This document shows, piece after piece, positions 21,582-31,038 of a stretch of 64,000 nucleotides of DNA (position 1 is the stretch's first letter; each line of letters starts with the position of its first letter). The position numbers and the translations under genes were made by a program. The notes under the pieces were generated by a model, which saw only the letters and a list, made by a program, of their open reading frames with translations, searched no databases and had not been told where the DNA came from. Origin of the DNA: Sinorhizobium fredii USDA 257 (lineage in GTDB: Bacteria; Pseudomonadota; Alphaproteobacteria; Rhizobiales; Rhizobiaceae); contig NC_018000.1 in the NCBI RefSeq assembly GCF_000265205.3, forward strand, positions 5,577,001 to 5,641,000, given 5' to 3'.

Positions 21582-21931
21582 TGGAGCTCATTCTCTCCGC
21601 CGGCATCGGCGCGCTGGCCGCATCGGGCGTCTATCTTCTCCTGAGACCGCGAACCTATCAGGTGATCATCGGGCTTTCGCTGCTCTCCTATGCGGTCAAT
21701 CTCTTCATCTTCAGCATGGGGCGACTGCGGGTGAACGCCCCGCCGGTGCTCGAGCCCGGCGGCTCGGGCGACCTGTTGCGCTACACCGACCCCGTTCCGC
21801 AGGCCCTCGTCCTGACCGCGATCGTCATCGGTTTCGCCATGACCGCGCTCTTTCTGGTCGTGCTGCTCGCTTCACGCGGCTTCACGGGCACCGACCATGT
21901 CGACGGAAGGGAGCCCCCGCGCGGTGACTGA
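21581..21931 (+). CDS. phaC: Pha/Mrp antiporter subunit C
   Basis: A NuoK-like small membrane subunit of 116 residues with three hydrophobic helices (residues 4-22, 27-46 and 73-98). The conserved YQVIIGLSLLSYAVNLFIF and DPVPQALVLTAIVIGFA blocks are present. Its ATG shares one base with the phaA stop codon and its end overlaps phaD, showing tight translational coupling within the operon. Confidence 0.94.
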
Positions 21932-23543
21932 TTGGCTGCACCACCTCCTGATCCTGCCGATCCTGCTGCCGCTAGCCGTCGCCGCGGTGCTGATCCCGAT
22001 CGATGAACGCGACCGCACCCTGAAGGGGGCCATCGGCTTCGCATCGACGCTCGTCGTCTTCGTCGTCACCATGATCCTGATGCGGCTCGCCGCCCTAGGT
22101 GAAGGCAGCCTGCCGAGCGCCGGCGTCTACCAGCTCGGCAACTGGCCGGCGCCGTTCGGCATTGTCCTCGTCCTCGACCGCCTGTCGGCGCTGATGCTCT
22201 GCCTCGCAAGCGGCCTGGCGCTCGCCGCCCAGGTCTATTCCATGGCCCGCTGGCACACGGCCGGACACCATTTCCACTCGCTGTTCCAGCTGCTTGTCGC
22301 GGGTCTCAACGGCGCATTCCTGACGGGCGACCTGTTCAATCTCTTCGTGTTCTTCGAGATGATGCTTGCCGCGTCCTACGGCCTGCTGCTGCACGGTTCC
22401 GGACCGTTGCGCGTCAAAGCCGGGCTGCATTACGTCGCCATCAATCTCGCCGCCTCGTCGCTGTTCCTGATCGGCGTCGCCCTGATCTACGGCGCCACCG
22501 GCACGCTCAACATGGCCGATCTCGCGACGAAGCTCGCCACGCTTGCACCGGAAAGCCGGCGGTTCGTCGAAACCGGCGCCGCAGTGCTGGGCGTCGCCTT
22601 TCTCGTCAAGGCGGGCATGTGGCCGTTGAGCTTCTGGCTGCCGACCGCCTATGCGGCGGCGACGCCGCCGGTCGCCGCCGTCTTCGCCATCCTCACGAAG
22701 GTCGGCATCTATGTCATTCTCCGCCTGCATATGCTCGTCTTCGGAACCGCGGCGGGCGCATCGGCCGGTTTCGGCCAGGACTGGCTTCTGACCGGCGGCA
22801 TGTTGACGATCGCCTTCGGGACCATCGGCGTGCTTGCTTCGCAGGCCATGGGGCGGCTTGCCGCCTATTCGGTGCTCGTCTCTTCCGGGACACTGCTTGC
22901 GGCGATCGGCCTCGGACGACCGGAAATGCTCGCCGGCGCCCTCCTCTATCTCGTCAGCTCGACGCTGACGATTGCTGCTTTCTTCCTGCTCATCGAGCTT
23001 GTTGAACGCGGCCGCGACGCCGGCGCCGACGTTCTGGCGGTGACGATGGAAGCCTATGGCGACTTCGACGAGGATGAAGAAGAGGAGGAAGTGGGCGTCG
23101 CGATTCCGGGCACGATGGCCATTCTCGGCCTCTGCTTTTGCCTCTGCGCCATTCTCCTCTCCGGTCTGCCGCCACTTTCCGGCTTCATCGCAAAATTCGC
23201 GCTGCTGCGCGGACTCTTCGACTTGCCGGAGGCAAATCCAGCGAGCGTCATTTCCGCCGCCGACTGGACCTATGTGGCGCTCCTCATCGTTTCGGGTCTC
23301 GCCGCCATGATCGCCATGAACCGGGTCGGCATCCGGACCTTCTGGTCTTCGATCGAGGGAACCATACCGCGCGTCGTCGTCATCGAGATCACGCCCGTTG
23401 CCGTTCTGCTCGCCGCCTGCGTTTTCCTAAGCTTCCAGGCCGGCCCCGCAATGCGATACATGCAGGCGACCGCGAACGATCTGCTCGCCCCCCTCGCCCA
23501 CAGCGAGCGGGTCCTTTCCGCACCCAGGGCGGGAGGCCAATAG
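21924..23543 (+). CDS. phaD: Pha/Mrp antiporter subunit D
   Basis: A NuoN/NuoM-like channel subunit of 539 residues with about 14 membrane helices. It shows the family block FLVKAGMWPLSFWLPTAYAA near residue 225. GTG 21924 was chosen because AAGGGAG lies upstream and the first helix follows directly; an in-frame ATG at 21897 would add nine residues. A very acidic loop (DFDEDEEEEEVG, around residue 385) lies between helices. It overlaps the phaC end by eight bases and precedes phaE by two. Confidence 0.94.
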   Translation: MTDWLHHLLILPILLPLAVAAVLIPIDERDRTLKGAIGFASTLVVFVVTMILMRLAALGEGSLPSAGVYQLGNWPAPFGIVLVLDRLSALMLCLASGLALAAQVYSMARWHTAGHHFHSLFQLLVAGLNGAFLTGDLFNLFVFFEMMLAASYGLLLHGSGPLRVKAGLHYVAINLAASSLFLIGVALIYGATGTLNMADLATKLATLAPESRRFVETGAAVLGVAFLVKAGMWPLSFWLPTAYAAATPPVAAVFAILTKVGIYVILRLHMLVFGTAAGASAGFGQDWLLTGGMLTIAFGTIGVLASQAMGRLAAYSVLVSSGTLLAAIGLGRPEMLAGALLYLVSSTLTIAAFFLLIELVERGRDAGADVLAVTMEAYGDFDEDEEEEEVGVAIPGTMAILGLCFCLCAILLSGLPPLSGFIAKFALLRGLFDLPEANPASVISAADWTYVALLIVSGLAAMIAMNRVGIRTFWSSIEGTIPRVVVIEITPVAVLLAACVFLSFQAGPAMRYMQATANDLLAPLAHSERVLSAPRAGGQ

Positions 23544-23545
23544 AG

Positions 23546-24031
23546 ATGCGCGTCTGGTATCCTTACCCGCTATTCTCGATTGCCCTCTTCCTCATGTGGT
23601 TGCTGCTCAACCAGTCGGTGGCACCCGGCTCGATCATCGTCGGCGTCGTCCTGAGCACCCTTCTCGGCTGGGTCATGGTGAAGCTGCGGCCGGCCCAATC
23701 GCGCCTCCGCCGTCTGGGGCTTATGGCAGCGTTCGGGCTTGCCGTCGTCGCCGACATCATTCGCTCGAATGTCGCGGTCGCCGGGATCATCCTGCGGGCC
23801 CGACGCAGACCGGCAAATACCGGTTTCATGGCCGTCGATGTCGACCTGGAGAACGAGAATGCGCTCGCCCTGCTCGCCTGCATCCTGACTGCGACCCCAG
23901 GCACCGCCTGGCTCGAATACGACCGGCGTCAGAAGAGCCTGCTCCTGCATGTGCTGGATATCGAGAACGAGGATCTCTGGCGGCGAACGGTCAAGCGTTA
24001 CGAAGCGGGACTGAAGGAGATACTTGAATGA
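23546..24031 (+). CDS. phaE: Pha/Mrp antiporter subunit E
   Basis: A 161-residue MrpE-family subunit. Two to three N-terminal helices (residues 7-45 and 62-82) are followed by the conserved cytoplasmic domain, including LLACILTATPGTAWLEYD and the C-terminal DIENEDLWRRTVKRYE. ATG 23546 starts the conserved N-terminus (MRVWYPYP); longer in-frame extension lies inside phaD. Its end overlaps phaF by four bases. Confidence 0.94.
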   Translation: MRVWYPYPLFSIALFLMWLLLNQSVAPGSIIVGVVLSTLLGWVMVKLRPAQSRLRRLGLMAAFGLAVVADIIRSNVAVAGIILRARRRPANTGFMAVDVDLENENALALLACILTATPGTAWLEYDRRQKSLLLHVLDIENEDLWRRTVKRYEAGLKEILE

Positions 24032-24309
24032 TCGCGCTTGCAATCGTCTGGTCGGTCCTGCTTGCACAGGTCATGCTCGCCTTGGCGATGGCCTTCGCCC
24101 TCTACCGGATCATCAAGGGGCCGCGCGCCCAGGATCGCATCCTCGGCCTCGACACGCTCTATATCAACGCCATGCTGATGCTGCTTGCCTTCGGCATTCG
24201 CACGGCCAATTCGATCTATTTCGAGACGGCGCTGATCATCGCCCTGATCGGTTTCGCCTCCTCGATCGCTTTCGCGAAATTCCTCATGCGCGGCGAGGTG
24301 ATCGAATGA
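24028..24309 (+). CDS. phaF: Pha/Mrp antiporter subunit F
   Basis: A 93-residue MrpF subunit with three membrane helices. The typical loop YRIIKGPRAQDRILGLDTLY lies after helix 1. It overlaps both neighbours by four bases (ATGA junctions), as expected for an operon whose subunits assemble in fixed stoichiometry. Confidence 0.94.
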   Translation: MIALAIVWSVLLAQVMLALAMAFALYRIIKGPRAQDRILGLDTLYINAMLMLLAFGIRTANSIYFETALIIALIGFASSIAFAKFLMRGEVIE

Positions 24310-24677
24310 GCCATCTGACCGACCTGCCGTCCTGGGCGGCGATCGTCGTTTGCGGATTGCTGCTTCTCGGAGCGGCGATGACGCTCATCGGCTCGCTCGG
24401 ACTGTTGCGGCTTCCGAGCTTCTACGACCGCCTGCACGCCCCGACGATCGCCACGAGCGGCGGCACGATCCTCATCTGCCTGGCCTCGATGCTCTGCTTT
24501 GTAGTGCTGCAGAGCCGCTGGATCTTCCACGAACTGCTGATCGTCTTCTTCGTCACAGTGACGACGCCGGTGACGTTGATGCTGCTCGGTCAGGCGGCCC
24601 TCTACCGCGATCGCGTCGCGGATCGGCGCGACGTTCCGCGCAAGCCGAAGCCCGCGTCCGAACCGGATGCGGAATGA
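24306..24677 (+). CDS. phaG: Pha/Mrp antiporter subunit G
   Basis: A 123-residue MrpG subunit with three helices and the family motif GLLRLPSFYDRLHAPTIATS, then a basic cytoplasmic tail. ATG 24306 overlaps the phaF stop. It is the last gene of the antiporter operon. The convergent cobM ends only seven bases away and no hairpin is seen between them. Confidence 0.94.
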   Translation: MSHLTDLPSWAAIVVCGLLLLGAAMTLIGSLGLLRLPSFYDRLHAPTIATSGGTILICLASMLCFVVLQSRWIFHELLIVFFVTVTTPVTLMLLGQAALYRDRVADRRDVPRKPKPASEPDAE

Positions 24678-24684
24678 ACCCGTT

Positions 24685-25443
24685 CTATTCGCGGCCGCGG
24701 AAACGGCGCTGATAGGCCGCGTCATAAAGAGAGCTCTCCCGGAAATCCGAGGCTTCCAACCCCGGTCCGACGAAGATCAGCGCCGTGCGCTCGATCGGCT
24801 CGGCCGCGACCTTGGCAACGATGTCGCCGAGCGTGCCGCGCAGGACACGCTCATCCGGCCAGGTGGCCTTGACGACGATCGCCACCGGGCAATCGGCGCC
24901 GTAGAGCGGCGTCAGCTCCTCGACGACGCGGTCGAGCGCATGGATGGCCAGGTGGATCGCCAGCGTCGAACCGGTGGCGCCGAAGGCCGCCAGCGTTTCG
25001 CTATTCGGCATCGGTGATGCGCGGCCGGAAACGCGGGTCAGCACGAGGCTTTGGGCCACGGCCGGAATGGTCAATTCGCGGCCGAGCGTTGCCGCGGCAG
25101 CGGCGAAGGCCGGCACGCCCGGCGTCATCGTGTAGCCGATGCCGTGTTTCTCCAGACGCCGGATCTGCTCGGCCATCGCACTCCAGACGGAAAGGTCACC
25201 GGAATGCAGCCGCGCCACATCCTCTCCGGCTTCAGCCGCGCGCACATATTCCGCCTCGATCTCGTCGAGCGACATCGGCGCCGTGTCGACGATGCGGGCA
25301 CCGGGCGGGCAGTATTGCAGGAGCTCCGGCGAAACGATCGAACCGGCATAGAGGCAGACGGAGCAGCGGCCGATCAGGTCCCTGCCCCTGACCGTGATGA
25401 GATCTGCTGCGCCTGGTCCTGCGCCGATGAAATGAACCGTCAT
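24685..25443 (-). CDS. cobM: Precorrin-4 C11-methyltransferase
   Basis: Adds the C-11 methyl group from S-adenosylmethionine in the aerobic cobalamin pathway. The 252-residue tetrapyrrole methylase begins [18 protein letters not shown], has the [10 protein letters not shown] cofactor loop near residue 80 and [12 protein letters not shown] near 107, and closes with [19 protein letters not shown], all typical of CobM. It follows cobL after 19 bases and is the last gene of that short transcription unit. Confidence 0.95.
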   Translation of the reverse strand: MTVHFIGAGPGAADLITVRGRDLIGRCSVCLYAGSIVSPELLQYCPPGARIVDTAPMSLDEIEAEYVRAAEAGEDVARLHSGDLSVWSAMAEQIRRLEKHGIGYTMTPGVPAFAAAAATLGRELTIPAVAQSLVLTRVSGRASPMPNSETLAAFGATGSTLAIHLAIHALDRVVEELTPLYGADCPVAIVVKATWPDERVLRGTLGDIVAKVAAEPIERTALIFVGPGLEASDFRESSLYDAAYQRRFRGRE

Positions 25444-25462
25444 AGTCTATCCTCTTGAGAGT

Positions 25463-26704
25463 TCAGGGCTTGACCCAGGACCATTGCGTCACCGGCATGG
25501 CCGGCCGCCAGCCTGTCATCGTGCCGACCGGCGACGCCCGGGCGATATCGATGCGGATCAGCGAGCCGCCGAGACGGGCGTGATGGGCAAGGAGTACCGC
25601 TTCCATTGCCGTCGTGACGGCATTGGCGACCAACCGACCGCCGGAGCACAGTGCTGCGATCGCCGCCTCCATGACGCCAGGATCGCTGCCGCCGCCGCCG
25701 ACGAAGATCGCGTTCGGGCTGGTCAGTCCGCGAAGCGCGTCCGGCGCCTGCCCCTCGACCACCGCCAGGCCGGGCACGCCGAAGCAGGCGGCATTGCGAC
25801 CGATCCGCGCTGCCCGTTCGGACGATGCCTCGATGGCGATCGCCCGCATCGCCGGGTCCGCCAGCATCCATTCGATGGCGATCGAGCCGGAGCCGGCGCC
25901 GATGTCCCAGAGAAGCTCGCCCTTGCGCGGCGCCAGCGCCGAAAGCGTCAGCGCCCGCACCTCGCGCTTGGTGATCTGGCCGTCATGCTCGAAAAGCGCA
26001 TCGTCGCGGCCGCCGGCAAGCGGCAGGATGCGCGCTCCCGCATCGGCAAAGACTTCGAGGGCGCAGACGTTCAGCGAATGGGCCTTCTCCAGTGCGAAGC
26101 TCGCGGCTATGTGCCGGGAGACGCGCTCCCGTCCCCCGCCAAGCGCCTCGAGAACGGTAAGTCGAGACTGACCGAATCCGCTTTCGCTGAGCAGTTCGGC
26201 GAGCGCCTTCGGACCGTTCTCATCCGACGTCAGCGCCACAATGCGGGCGCCCGGCTGCAGCTGCGGCCGAATGAGATCGAGCGATCGCCCATGCAGCGAG
26301 ACGGTTGCCGCCTCCTGCAGCGCCCAGCCGAGCCGCGAGGCTGCCAGGCTGAAGGCCGAGGGCGCAGGGATCGTCCGCATCTCGGCGACATCGATGCGGC
26401 GCGCCAGCGTGGCGCCTACGCCGTAGAGGAATGGATCGCCGGAGGCGAGCACCACGACGGGACTCCCTCGCCTTGAAACGATCGCCTCGACCGACTTTTC
26501 GAAGGGGCTCTGCCAGACCTCGCTATCCCCTTGGATCAAGGATGCCGCGAGCTCAATGTGGCGGACGCCGCCGAAGACGACGGGGGCTGTAGCAATGAGG
26601 CGCTTGGCCTCGTCGCCGAGACCGGCTACACCATCTTCGCCGATACCGATCACGGTCAACCAGGGAGCGACAATGGCCGAGACGCTGTTCGACATGTCAG
26701 CCAT
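25463..26704 (-). CDS. cobL: Precorrin-6Y C5,15-methyltransferase (decarboxylating)
   Basis: A bifunctional corrin enzyme of 413 residues. The N-terminal half is a CbiE-type tetrapyrrole methylase (TVIGIGEDG, VVVLASGDPFLYGVGATLAR). The C-terminal half is a CbiT-type Rossmann methyltransferase with decarboxylase role (GELLWDIGAGSGSIAIEWM). I chose the ATG of MADMSNS (26704), which gives the 413-residue length known for characterised CobL. Its first 32 bases overlap the divergent start of cobK, so the promoters must lie inside each other's coding regions. Confidence 0.95.
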   Translation of the reverse strand: MADMSNSVSAIVAPWLTVIGIGEDGVAGLGDEAKRLIATAPVVFGGVRHIELAASLIQGDSEVWQSPFEKSVEAIVSRRGSPVVVLASGDPFLYGVGATLARRIDVAEMRTIPAPSAFSLAASRLGWALQEAATVSLHGRSLDLIRPQLQPGARIVALTSDENGPKALAELLSESGFGQSRLTVLEALGGGRERVSRHIAASFALEKAHSLNVCALEVFADAGARILPLAGGRDDALFEHDGQITKREVRALTLSALAPRKGELLWDIGAGSGSIAIEWMLADPAMRAIAIEASSERAARIGRNAACFGVPGLAVVEGQAPDALRGLTSPNAIFVGGGGSDPGVMEAAIAALCSGGRLVANAVTTAMEAVLLAHHARLGGSLIRIDIARASPVGTMTGWRPAMPVTQWSWVKP

Positions 26705-27473
26705 GGGCAGACCCCGCATCCTGATCCTTGGCGGCACCACCGAGGCGCGGCAGCTTGCCGAGCGCCTCGCGGGTTATCGGCGCTACGACGCGGCGATCTC
26801 GCTGGCCGGCCGCACGGCCGATCCGCGGCCGCAGCCCTTGCCGACGCGCATCGGCGGCTTCGGCGGCGCCGAAGGGCTTGCCGTCTTCCTGGAGCTTGAG
26901 AAGGTGTCCCTGCTCGTCGATGCGACCCATCCCTTTGCCGCGCGTATGTCCCACAATGCTGCAACCGCGGCAGCGGCAACCGGAGTGCCGCTCCTCGGAC
27001 TCCGCAGACCCGCCTGGGAGGCCCAACCGGGCGATCGCTGGACGCGCGTCGTAAGCGTGGCCGAGGCGGTCTCCGCCCTTGGCGCCGCGCCGCGCCGCGT
27101 CTTCCTGGCAATCGGCCGCCAGGAGGCCTTCCATTTCGAGAAGGCGCCGCAGCACAGCTATGTCGTGCGCAGTGTCGATCCCGTGACGCCGCCGCTGAAC
27201 CTTCCCGAGGCCACCGCGATCCTCGCTCACGGGCCGTTCGCCGAAGCCGACGAGCTTGAATTGCTCGGCAAGCATGCAATCGATGTTATCGTCGCCAAGA
27301 ACAGCGGCGGCACCGCGACCTACGGCAAGGTCGCCGCGGCCCGTAAGCTGGGGCTCGAAGTGGTGATGGTCGAGCGCCATAAGCCTGCCGAGGTGCCGAC
27401 GGTCTACACGTGTGATGAGGCGCTCGAACGCATCCATCAACGGCTGTCCCCGGTAAAGGACCGCGGCGTATAG
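26673..27473 (+). CDS. cobK: Precorrin-6A reductase
   Basis: NADPH-dependent reductase of the corrin ring (precorrin-6A to 6B), 266 residues. Recognised by PRILILGGTTEARQLAERL, LAGRTADPRPQPLPTRIGGF, DATHPFAARMSHNA and the IVAKNSGG-TATYGK block. ATG 26673 has AGGGAG upstream, and MAETLFDMSAMGRPR closely resembles the known start of Paracoccus-group CobK. It is the only + strand gene inside the cob cluster. It overlaps cobL head to head and cobJ tail to tail (37 bases). Confidence 0.95.
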   Translation: MAETLFDMSAMGRPRILILGGTTEARQLAERLAGYRRYDAAISLAGRTADPRPQPLPTRIGGFGGAEGLAVFLELEKVSLLVDATHPFAARMSHNAATAAAATGVPLLGLRRPAWEAQPGDRWTRVVSVAEAVSALGAAPRRVFLAIGRQEAFHFEKAPQHSYVVRSVDPVTPPLNLPEATAILAHGPFAEADELELLGKHAIDVIVAKNSGGTATYGKVAAARKLGLEVVMVERHKPAEVPTVYTCDEALERIHQRLSPVKDRGV

Positions 27474-28201
27474 ACAAGATCCGGCTTGCCGTCGCGGGCA
27501 ACGATGCGCGTCTCCGGCGAGCCGATGATCACGCAGGTCGCCATGTCGGCGAGGTCGGGATCGGCTTCGCCGAGCGGGATGACCGCGATGCGCTCGTCCG
27601 GCCGGCCGGCGGCGCGGCCGAAAATCACCGGAACGCTTCCAGGCAGCACCGCGCGCAGCACCTCAAAGGCCTTGCCGAGCTGCCAGGGACGCGCCTTGCT
27701 GATCGGGTTATAGAGGGCGATGACCAGCCCCGCCGCGGCGGCAAGCCTGAGCCGCTTGGTGATGACATCCCATGGTTTCAGGTTGTCCGACAGCGACATG
27801 GCGCAGAAATCGTGGCCGAGCGGCGCGCCGATACGCGCTGCGACGGCAAGCATGGCGGTAACGCCGGGGGTGATGATAAGATCAACCTGCCGCCATTCCG
27901 CCGGGCCTTTGTCGATCGCCTCGCAGACGGCCGCGGCCATCGCGAAGATGCCCGGGTCGCCGCCGGAAACCACGCAAACATCGACACCTTGGCTCGCGCG
28001 TGCAAGCGCCGCCTGGGCTCGGTCGAGCTCCTCGCGGTTGTCTGAGGCGATGCGCCGTTGATCGGCCCGCAGATGGAGGCGGTCGAGATAGGGACCGTAG
28101 CCGAAGAATTCGGCCGCAACGGCGATCGCATCCTGTGCCTCCGGCGTCATCTGCGCCGGATTCCCGGGGCCGGTGCCGACGATGAAGAGCTTGCCGGTCA
28201 T
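27437..28201 (-). CDS. cobJ: Precorrin-3B C17-methyltransferase
   Basis: Methylates C-17 and drives ring contraction in the aerobic pathway. The 254-residue protein starts KLFIVGTGPGNPAQMTPEAQ. It has VCVVSGGDPGIFAMAAAV, TPGVTAMLAVAARIGAPLGH, FCAMSLSDNLKPW and LYNPISKARPWQ, the CobJ/CbiH signature set. Its start overlaps the cobI stop by four bases, and its end overlaps the convergent cobK end. Confidence 0.95.
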   Translation of the reverse strand: MTGKLFIVGTGPGNPAQMTPEAQDAIAVAAEFFGYGPYLDRLHLRADQRRIASDNREELDRAQAALARASQGVDVCVVSGGDPGIFAMAAAVCEAIDKGPAEWRQVDLIITPGVTAMLAVAARIGAPLGHDFCAMSLSDNLKPWDVITKRLRLAAAAGLVIALYNPISKARPWQLGKAFEVLRAVLPGSVPVIFGRAAGRPDERIAVIPLGEADPDLADMATCVIIGSPETRIVARDGKPDLVYTPRSFTGDSR

Positions 28202-28947
28202 GGTTTGTCCTTTGAGCCCGGCCGATCTTTCCAGCCGGGAACAAGCACGAGCGAGAAATAGGGCGCCTCGTCATCCGGCTTGTCGCCGAGCGGAACCATC
28301 GCCGCGTTTTTCATCGTGCCGCGCTCGACATAGACTGCCGCGTCGAGCCTGCCGGCCGCCGCAAGGGCACGGCGGATCTTCGGCAGGTTGCGGCCGACTT
28401 TCATGATCACGGCTGCTTCGGTGTCGGCAAGACGGCGCTTGAGCTCGTCCTCGCCCATCGTGCCGGGAAGAACCGAGAGAACGTCGTCCCCCTGCACCAG
28501 CGGCAGGCCGGCAAGCGACCAGCAGCCGGACATCGCCGTGATGCCGGGAATGACCTCGACCGGAAAACGGCCCGCGAGCCGCACATGCAGGTGCATGTAG
28601 GAACCGTAGAACAGCGGGTCGCCCTCGCTGAGCACGGCGACGATCCGCCCCGCCATGAGATGGACGGCGACCGCTTCTGCGGAGGCATTGTAGAAGTCGG
28701 TGATCTGCCGCTTGTAAGCCTCGTCGTCCTTGTCGATTTCGGTCGTCACCGGATAGTAGAGCGGCAGTTCGACAAGGTCAGGCTTCAAAACGTGCTCGAC
28801 GACGGCGCGGCCGTTGCCGTTGCGCCCCGCCTTGGCGAAATAGGCGACGACGTCCGCCTCGCCGAGCGCCCGCACTGCCTTCACGGTCAAAAGCTCAGGG
28901 TCGCCGGGCCCGGTTCCGACGCCGATCAGTCTGCCAGGCCCGCTCAC
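28198..28947 (-). CDS. cobI: Precorrin-2 C20-methyltransferase
   Basis: A SAM-dependent C-20 methylase of 249 residues. Motifs: LIGVGTGPGDPELLTVKAVR at the start, LSEGDPLFYGSYMHLH near residue 110 and EVIPGITAMSGCWSLAGLPL near 138, typical of CobI. It is linked by four-base overlaps to cobH upstream and cobJ downstream, so cobG-H-I-J are one transcript. Confidence 0.95.
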   Translation of the reverse strand: MSGPGRLIGVGTGPGDPELLTVKAVRALGEADVVAYFAKAGRNGNGRAVVEHVLKPDLVELPLYYPVTTEIDKDDEAYKRQITDFYNASAEAVAVHLMAGRIVAVLSEGDPLFYGSYMHLHVRLAGRFPVEVIPGITAMSGCWSLAGLPLVQGDDVLSVLPGTMGEDELKRRLADTEAAVIMKVGRNLPKIRRALAAAGRLDAAVYVERGTMKNAAMVPLGDKPDDEAPYFSLVLVPGWKDRPGSKDKP

Positions 28948-29576
28948 AGGCCCGGCCTCGAGAGCGAGTTCAGCGCCGCCGCCGTCATCGCACTGCCGCC
29001 CAGTCGGCCACGGACGATCGCGAAGGGAACGCCATAGGAATTCTCGGCGAGCGCGTCCTTCGATTCGGCCGCGCCGACAAAGCCGACCGGCATGCCGAGG
29101 ATCGCCGCGGGCTTCGGCGCGCCGTCGCGCAGCATCTCCAGGAGATAGAAGAGCGCGGTTGGCGCATTGCCGATGGCAACGACCGAGCCCGCCATCCGCT
29201 CACCCCAAAGTCTCAGGGCCGCCGCCGAGCGTGTGTTGCCGATCTCCGCGGCGATCTCCACCGTGCGCGGATCCCGGAGCGTGCAGATCACCTCGTTGCC
29301 GGCCGGCAGCCGCGCCCGGGTCACGCCATGGGCGACCATTTCCGCGTCGCAGAATATCGGGGCGCCGTTCGTCAGCGCATCGCGTGCGGCGGAGACGAAA
29401 TCGGCAGAGAAGACGAACTGACGCGCCGCCTCTACCGACCCGCAGGCATGGACCATGCGCACCGCAAGATCGGCCTCCTCTTCCGAGAAGCCGGAAAGAT
29501 CGGCTTCTGCCCGGATGATCGCGAAGGAACGCTCGTAGATGGCGTTGCCATCGCGGATATAATCGTAATCAGGCAT
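28944..29576 (-). CDS. cobH: Precorrin-8X methylmutase
   Basis: Moves a methyl group from C-11 to C-12 to give hydrogenobyrinic acid. The 210-residue protein has RMVHACGSVEAARQFVFS with the catalytic His near residue 48. It also has GAPIFCDAEMVAHGVTRARL, the GNAPTALFYLLEM loop and the GMPVGFVGAAESKDAL end block. The start lies two bases after the cobG stop. Confidence 0.96.
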   Translation of the reverse strand: MPDYDYIRDGNAIYERSFAIIRAEADLSGFSEEEADLAVRMVHACGSVEAARQFVFSADFVSAARDALTNGAPIFCDAEMVAHGVTRARLPAGNEVICTLRDPRTVEIAAEIGNTRSAAALRLWGERMAGSVVAIGNAPTALFYLLEMLRDGAPKPAAILGMPVGFVGAAESKDALAENSYGVPFAIVRGRLGGSAMTAAALNSLSRPGL

Positions 29577-29578
29577 TT

Positions 29579-30946
29579 CTATCCCTGTTCAAACGCCACG
29601 ACGATGCGCGCGGTCCCGAGCCGTGTAAGACAGGAGAGCGCCGATTCGCCAGCGTCTTTGTTTTCTCGCACGAGCGCATTGAGCCTGGCCAGCGCGGTTC
29701 TTATTCCGTTTTCATCCCTGTAGGCGCTTGGCGCGACGGAAGCAGCGCCATTTACGACAAGCGCATATCCTGATGGCGCACCGACAAGCGTCAGCGCAGA
29801 TGGCTTGGGCCTGGCGCATCCCTTGGCGCAGCCGGAGAGATGGATTGCGAGCGAGCCGTCGAGAAGGTCAGCGCCGACTTCGACCAATAGCCTGGCTGTC
29901 GCCTTGGTGTCCATCAGCGCCGAGGCGCAGGCAAGGCCGGCGCAGGTCGCGATGTGATTGCGCGGATCATCGGCGGCGACCACAAACCCCTGAGACAGCG
30001 CGATGCGTTGCGCGACAGCCGCAGCCTCGCTCGATAGACCGAGGACGAGGATGCCATGGCGCGGCGCGAAGCGTATTTCCGACGCACCCAGTTCCTCGGC
30101 GCGCTGTAGAAAGGCGATGAGATTGGCGCTGTCCGTCTGGGCAAAAGCAAGGGCGACACCGAGCACGATGCGCCCGTCGCCGAAATCGTGAATGCCCGCC
30201 GGCAAGAATGGCAAGGCGCCACCCCCCGGCGCCGGCAAGATGTCGCGGTCGGCGGAGAAGCGCTGCCGGATGCGATCCGCATCGAGGTCACGGCCGCGGG
30301 CGGCCGCGCCAAGGGCATCGAGTTCCGCCAGAACCTCCGTCACCGCGGCGACGACCCGTTCGGTCTCCAGCAGCGCAACGGGCCGTTCTGGGCGCGGCGC
30401 GCCGCCAAGCGACAACAGCCAGCGAAGACCATCGTCGCTGTTCCGCGCTTCAAGCCGCAGATCGGCGGCAACGTCCCGCAGGTGGAAGCGGCCACGTCCA
30501 TCGATAACGATGGACAGTTTCGGCGCTAGCACAAACGTTGGTCGTCGATCGGCAATCGCGGCGCGCAAAGCTGCGGCCAACGGCCGCGGATCAGCGGTTT
30601 CGCTCGCATCGATTCCGGCAAGCGGCGGCGTTTCGATCGCAATCCCATCGGCAAGGGCAATTCCCGCCTCGCCGATCGCGGCAGCAAGGTTCGGTACGGT
30701 GGATGCGGTCAGCCCACGGATTTGCAGGTTGCCCCGCGCGGTGATCTCGATGATGCCGCTGCCGCAGGCCGCGGCCGCTTCGGCCAACGCTCTCAACTCG
30801 GCGGGAGTCAAACCATCGATCGCCGGACGCAGCCGCACGAGCAGACCGTCTCCAGTCCGCATTGGCGCTGCGAGCGACGGGCAGGCGCCGCGACGCATCG
30901 ATCGGCCGGTCTCCGTTTGAGACCCGGGCGCAACGCAGCTCTTCAT
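29579..30946 (-). CDS. cobG: Precorrin-3B synthase (oxygen-dependent)
   Basis: An iron-sulfur monooxygenase that uses O2 to make precorrin-3B, the marker of the aerobic B12 route. The 455 residues are a duplicated sulfite/nitrite-reductase-like fold. The cluster cysteines lie in CAGLACASALMDT and HLSGCAKGCARP. MKSCVAPG at 30946 was chosen; an in-frame GTG at 30970 lacks a ribosome binding site. It heads cobGHIJ. A FixK/FNR-like box lies 79 bases upstream. Confidence 0.94.
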   Translation of the reverse strand: MKSCVAPGSQTETGRSMRRGACPSLAAPMRTGDGLLVRLRPAIDGLTPAELRALAEAAAACGSGIIEITARGNLQIRGLTASTVPNLAAAIGEAGIALADGIAIETPPLAGIDASETADPRPLAAALRAAIADRRPTFVLAPKLSIVIDGRGRFHLRDVAADLRLEARNSDDGLRWLLSLGGAPRPERPVALLETERVVAAVTEVLAELDALGAAARGRDLDADRIRQRFSADRDILPAPGGGALPFLPAGIHDFGDGRIVLGVALAFAQTDSANLIAFLQRAEELGASEIRFAPRHGILVLGLSSEAAAVAQRIALSQGFVVAADDPRNHIATCAGLACASALMDTKATARLLVEVGADLLDGSLAIHLSGCAKGCARPKPSALTLVGAPSGYALVVNGAASVAPSAYRDENGIRTALARLNALVRENKDAGESALSCLTRLGTARIVVAFEQG

Positions 30947-31024
30947 CGTTGTTCCATCATCCCTGGGCACATTGCGGCTTCACACTCCGCATCCGTGATA
31001 GAGCCTATATCACAGCCGCCTTCC

Positions 31025-31038
31025 TTGAGAGAGATCAA
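31025..31038. promoter_or_regulatory. FixK/FNR-like box upstream of cobG
   Basis: TTGAGAGAGATCAA matches the TTGAY-N4-RTCAA anaerobox with one deviation. It sits between cobF and cobG, with a TATA-like -10 candidate (31004-31009 on the minus strand) nearer cobG. The position would suit activation of cobGHIJ at low oxygen. Not proven. Confidence 0.5.
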
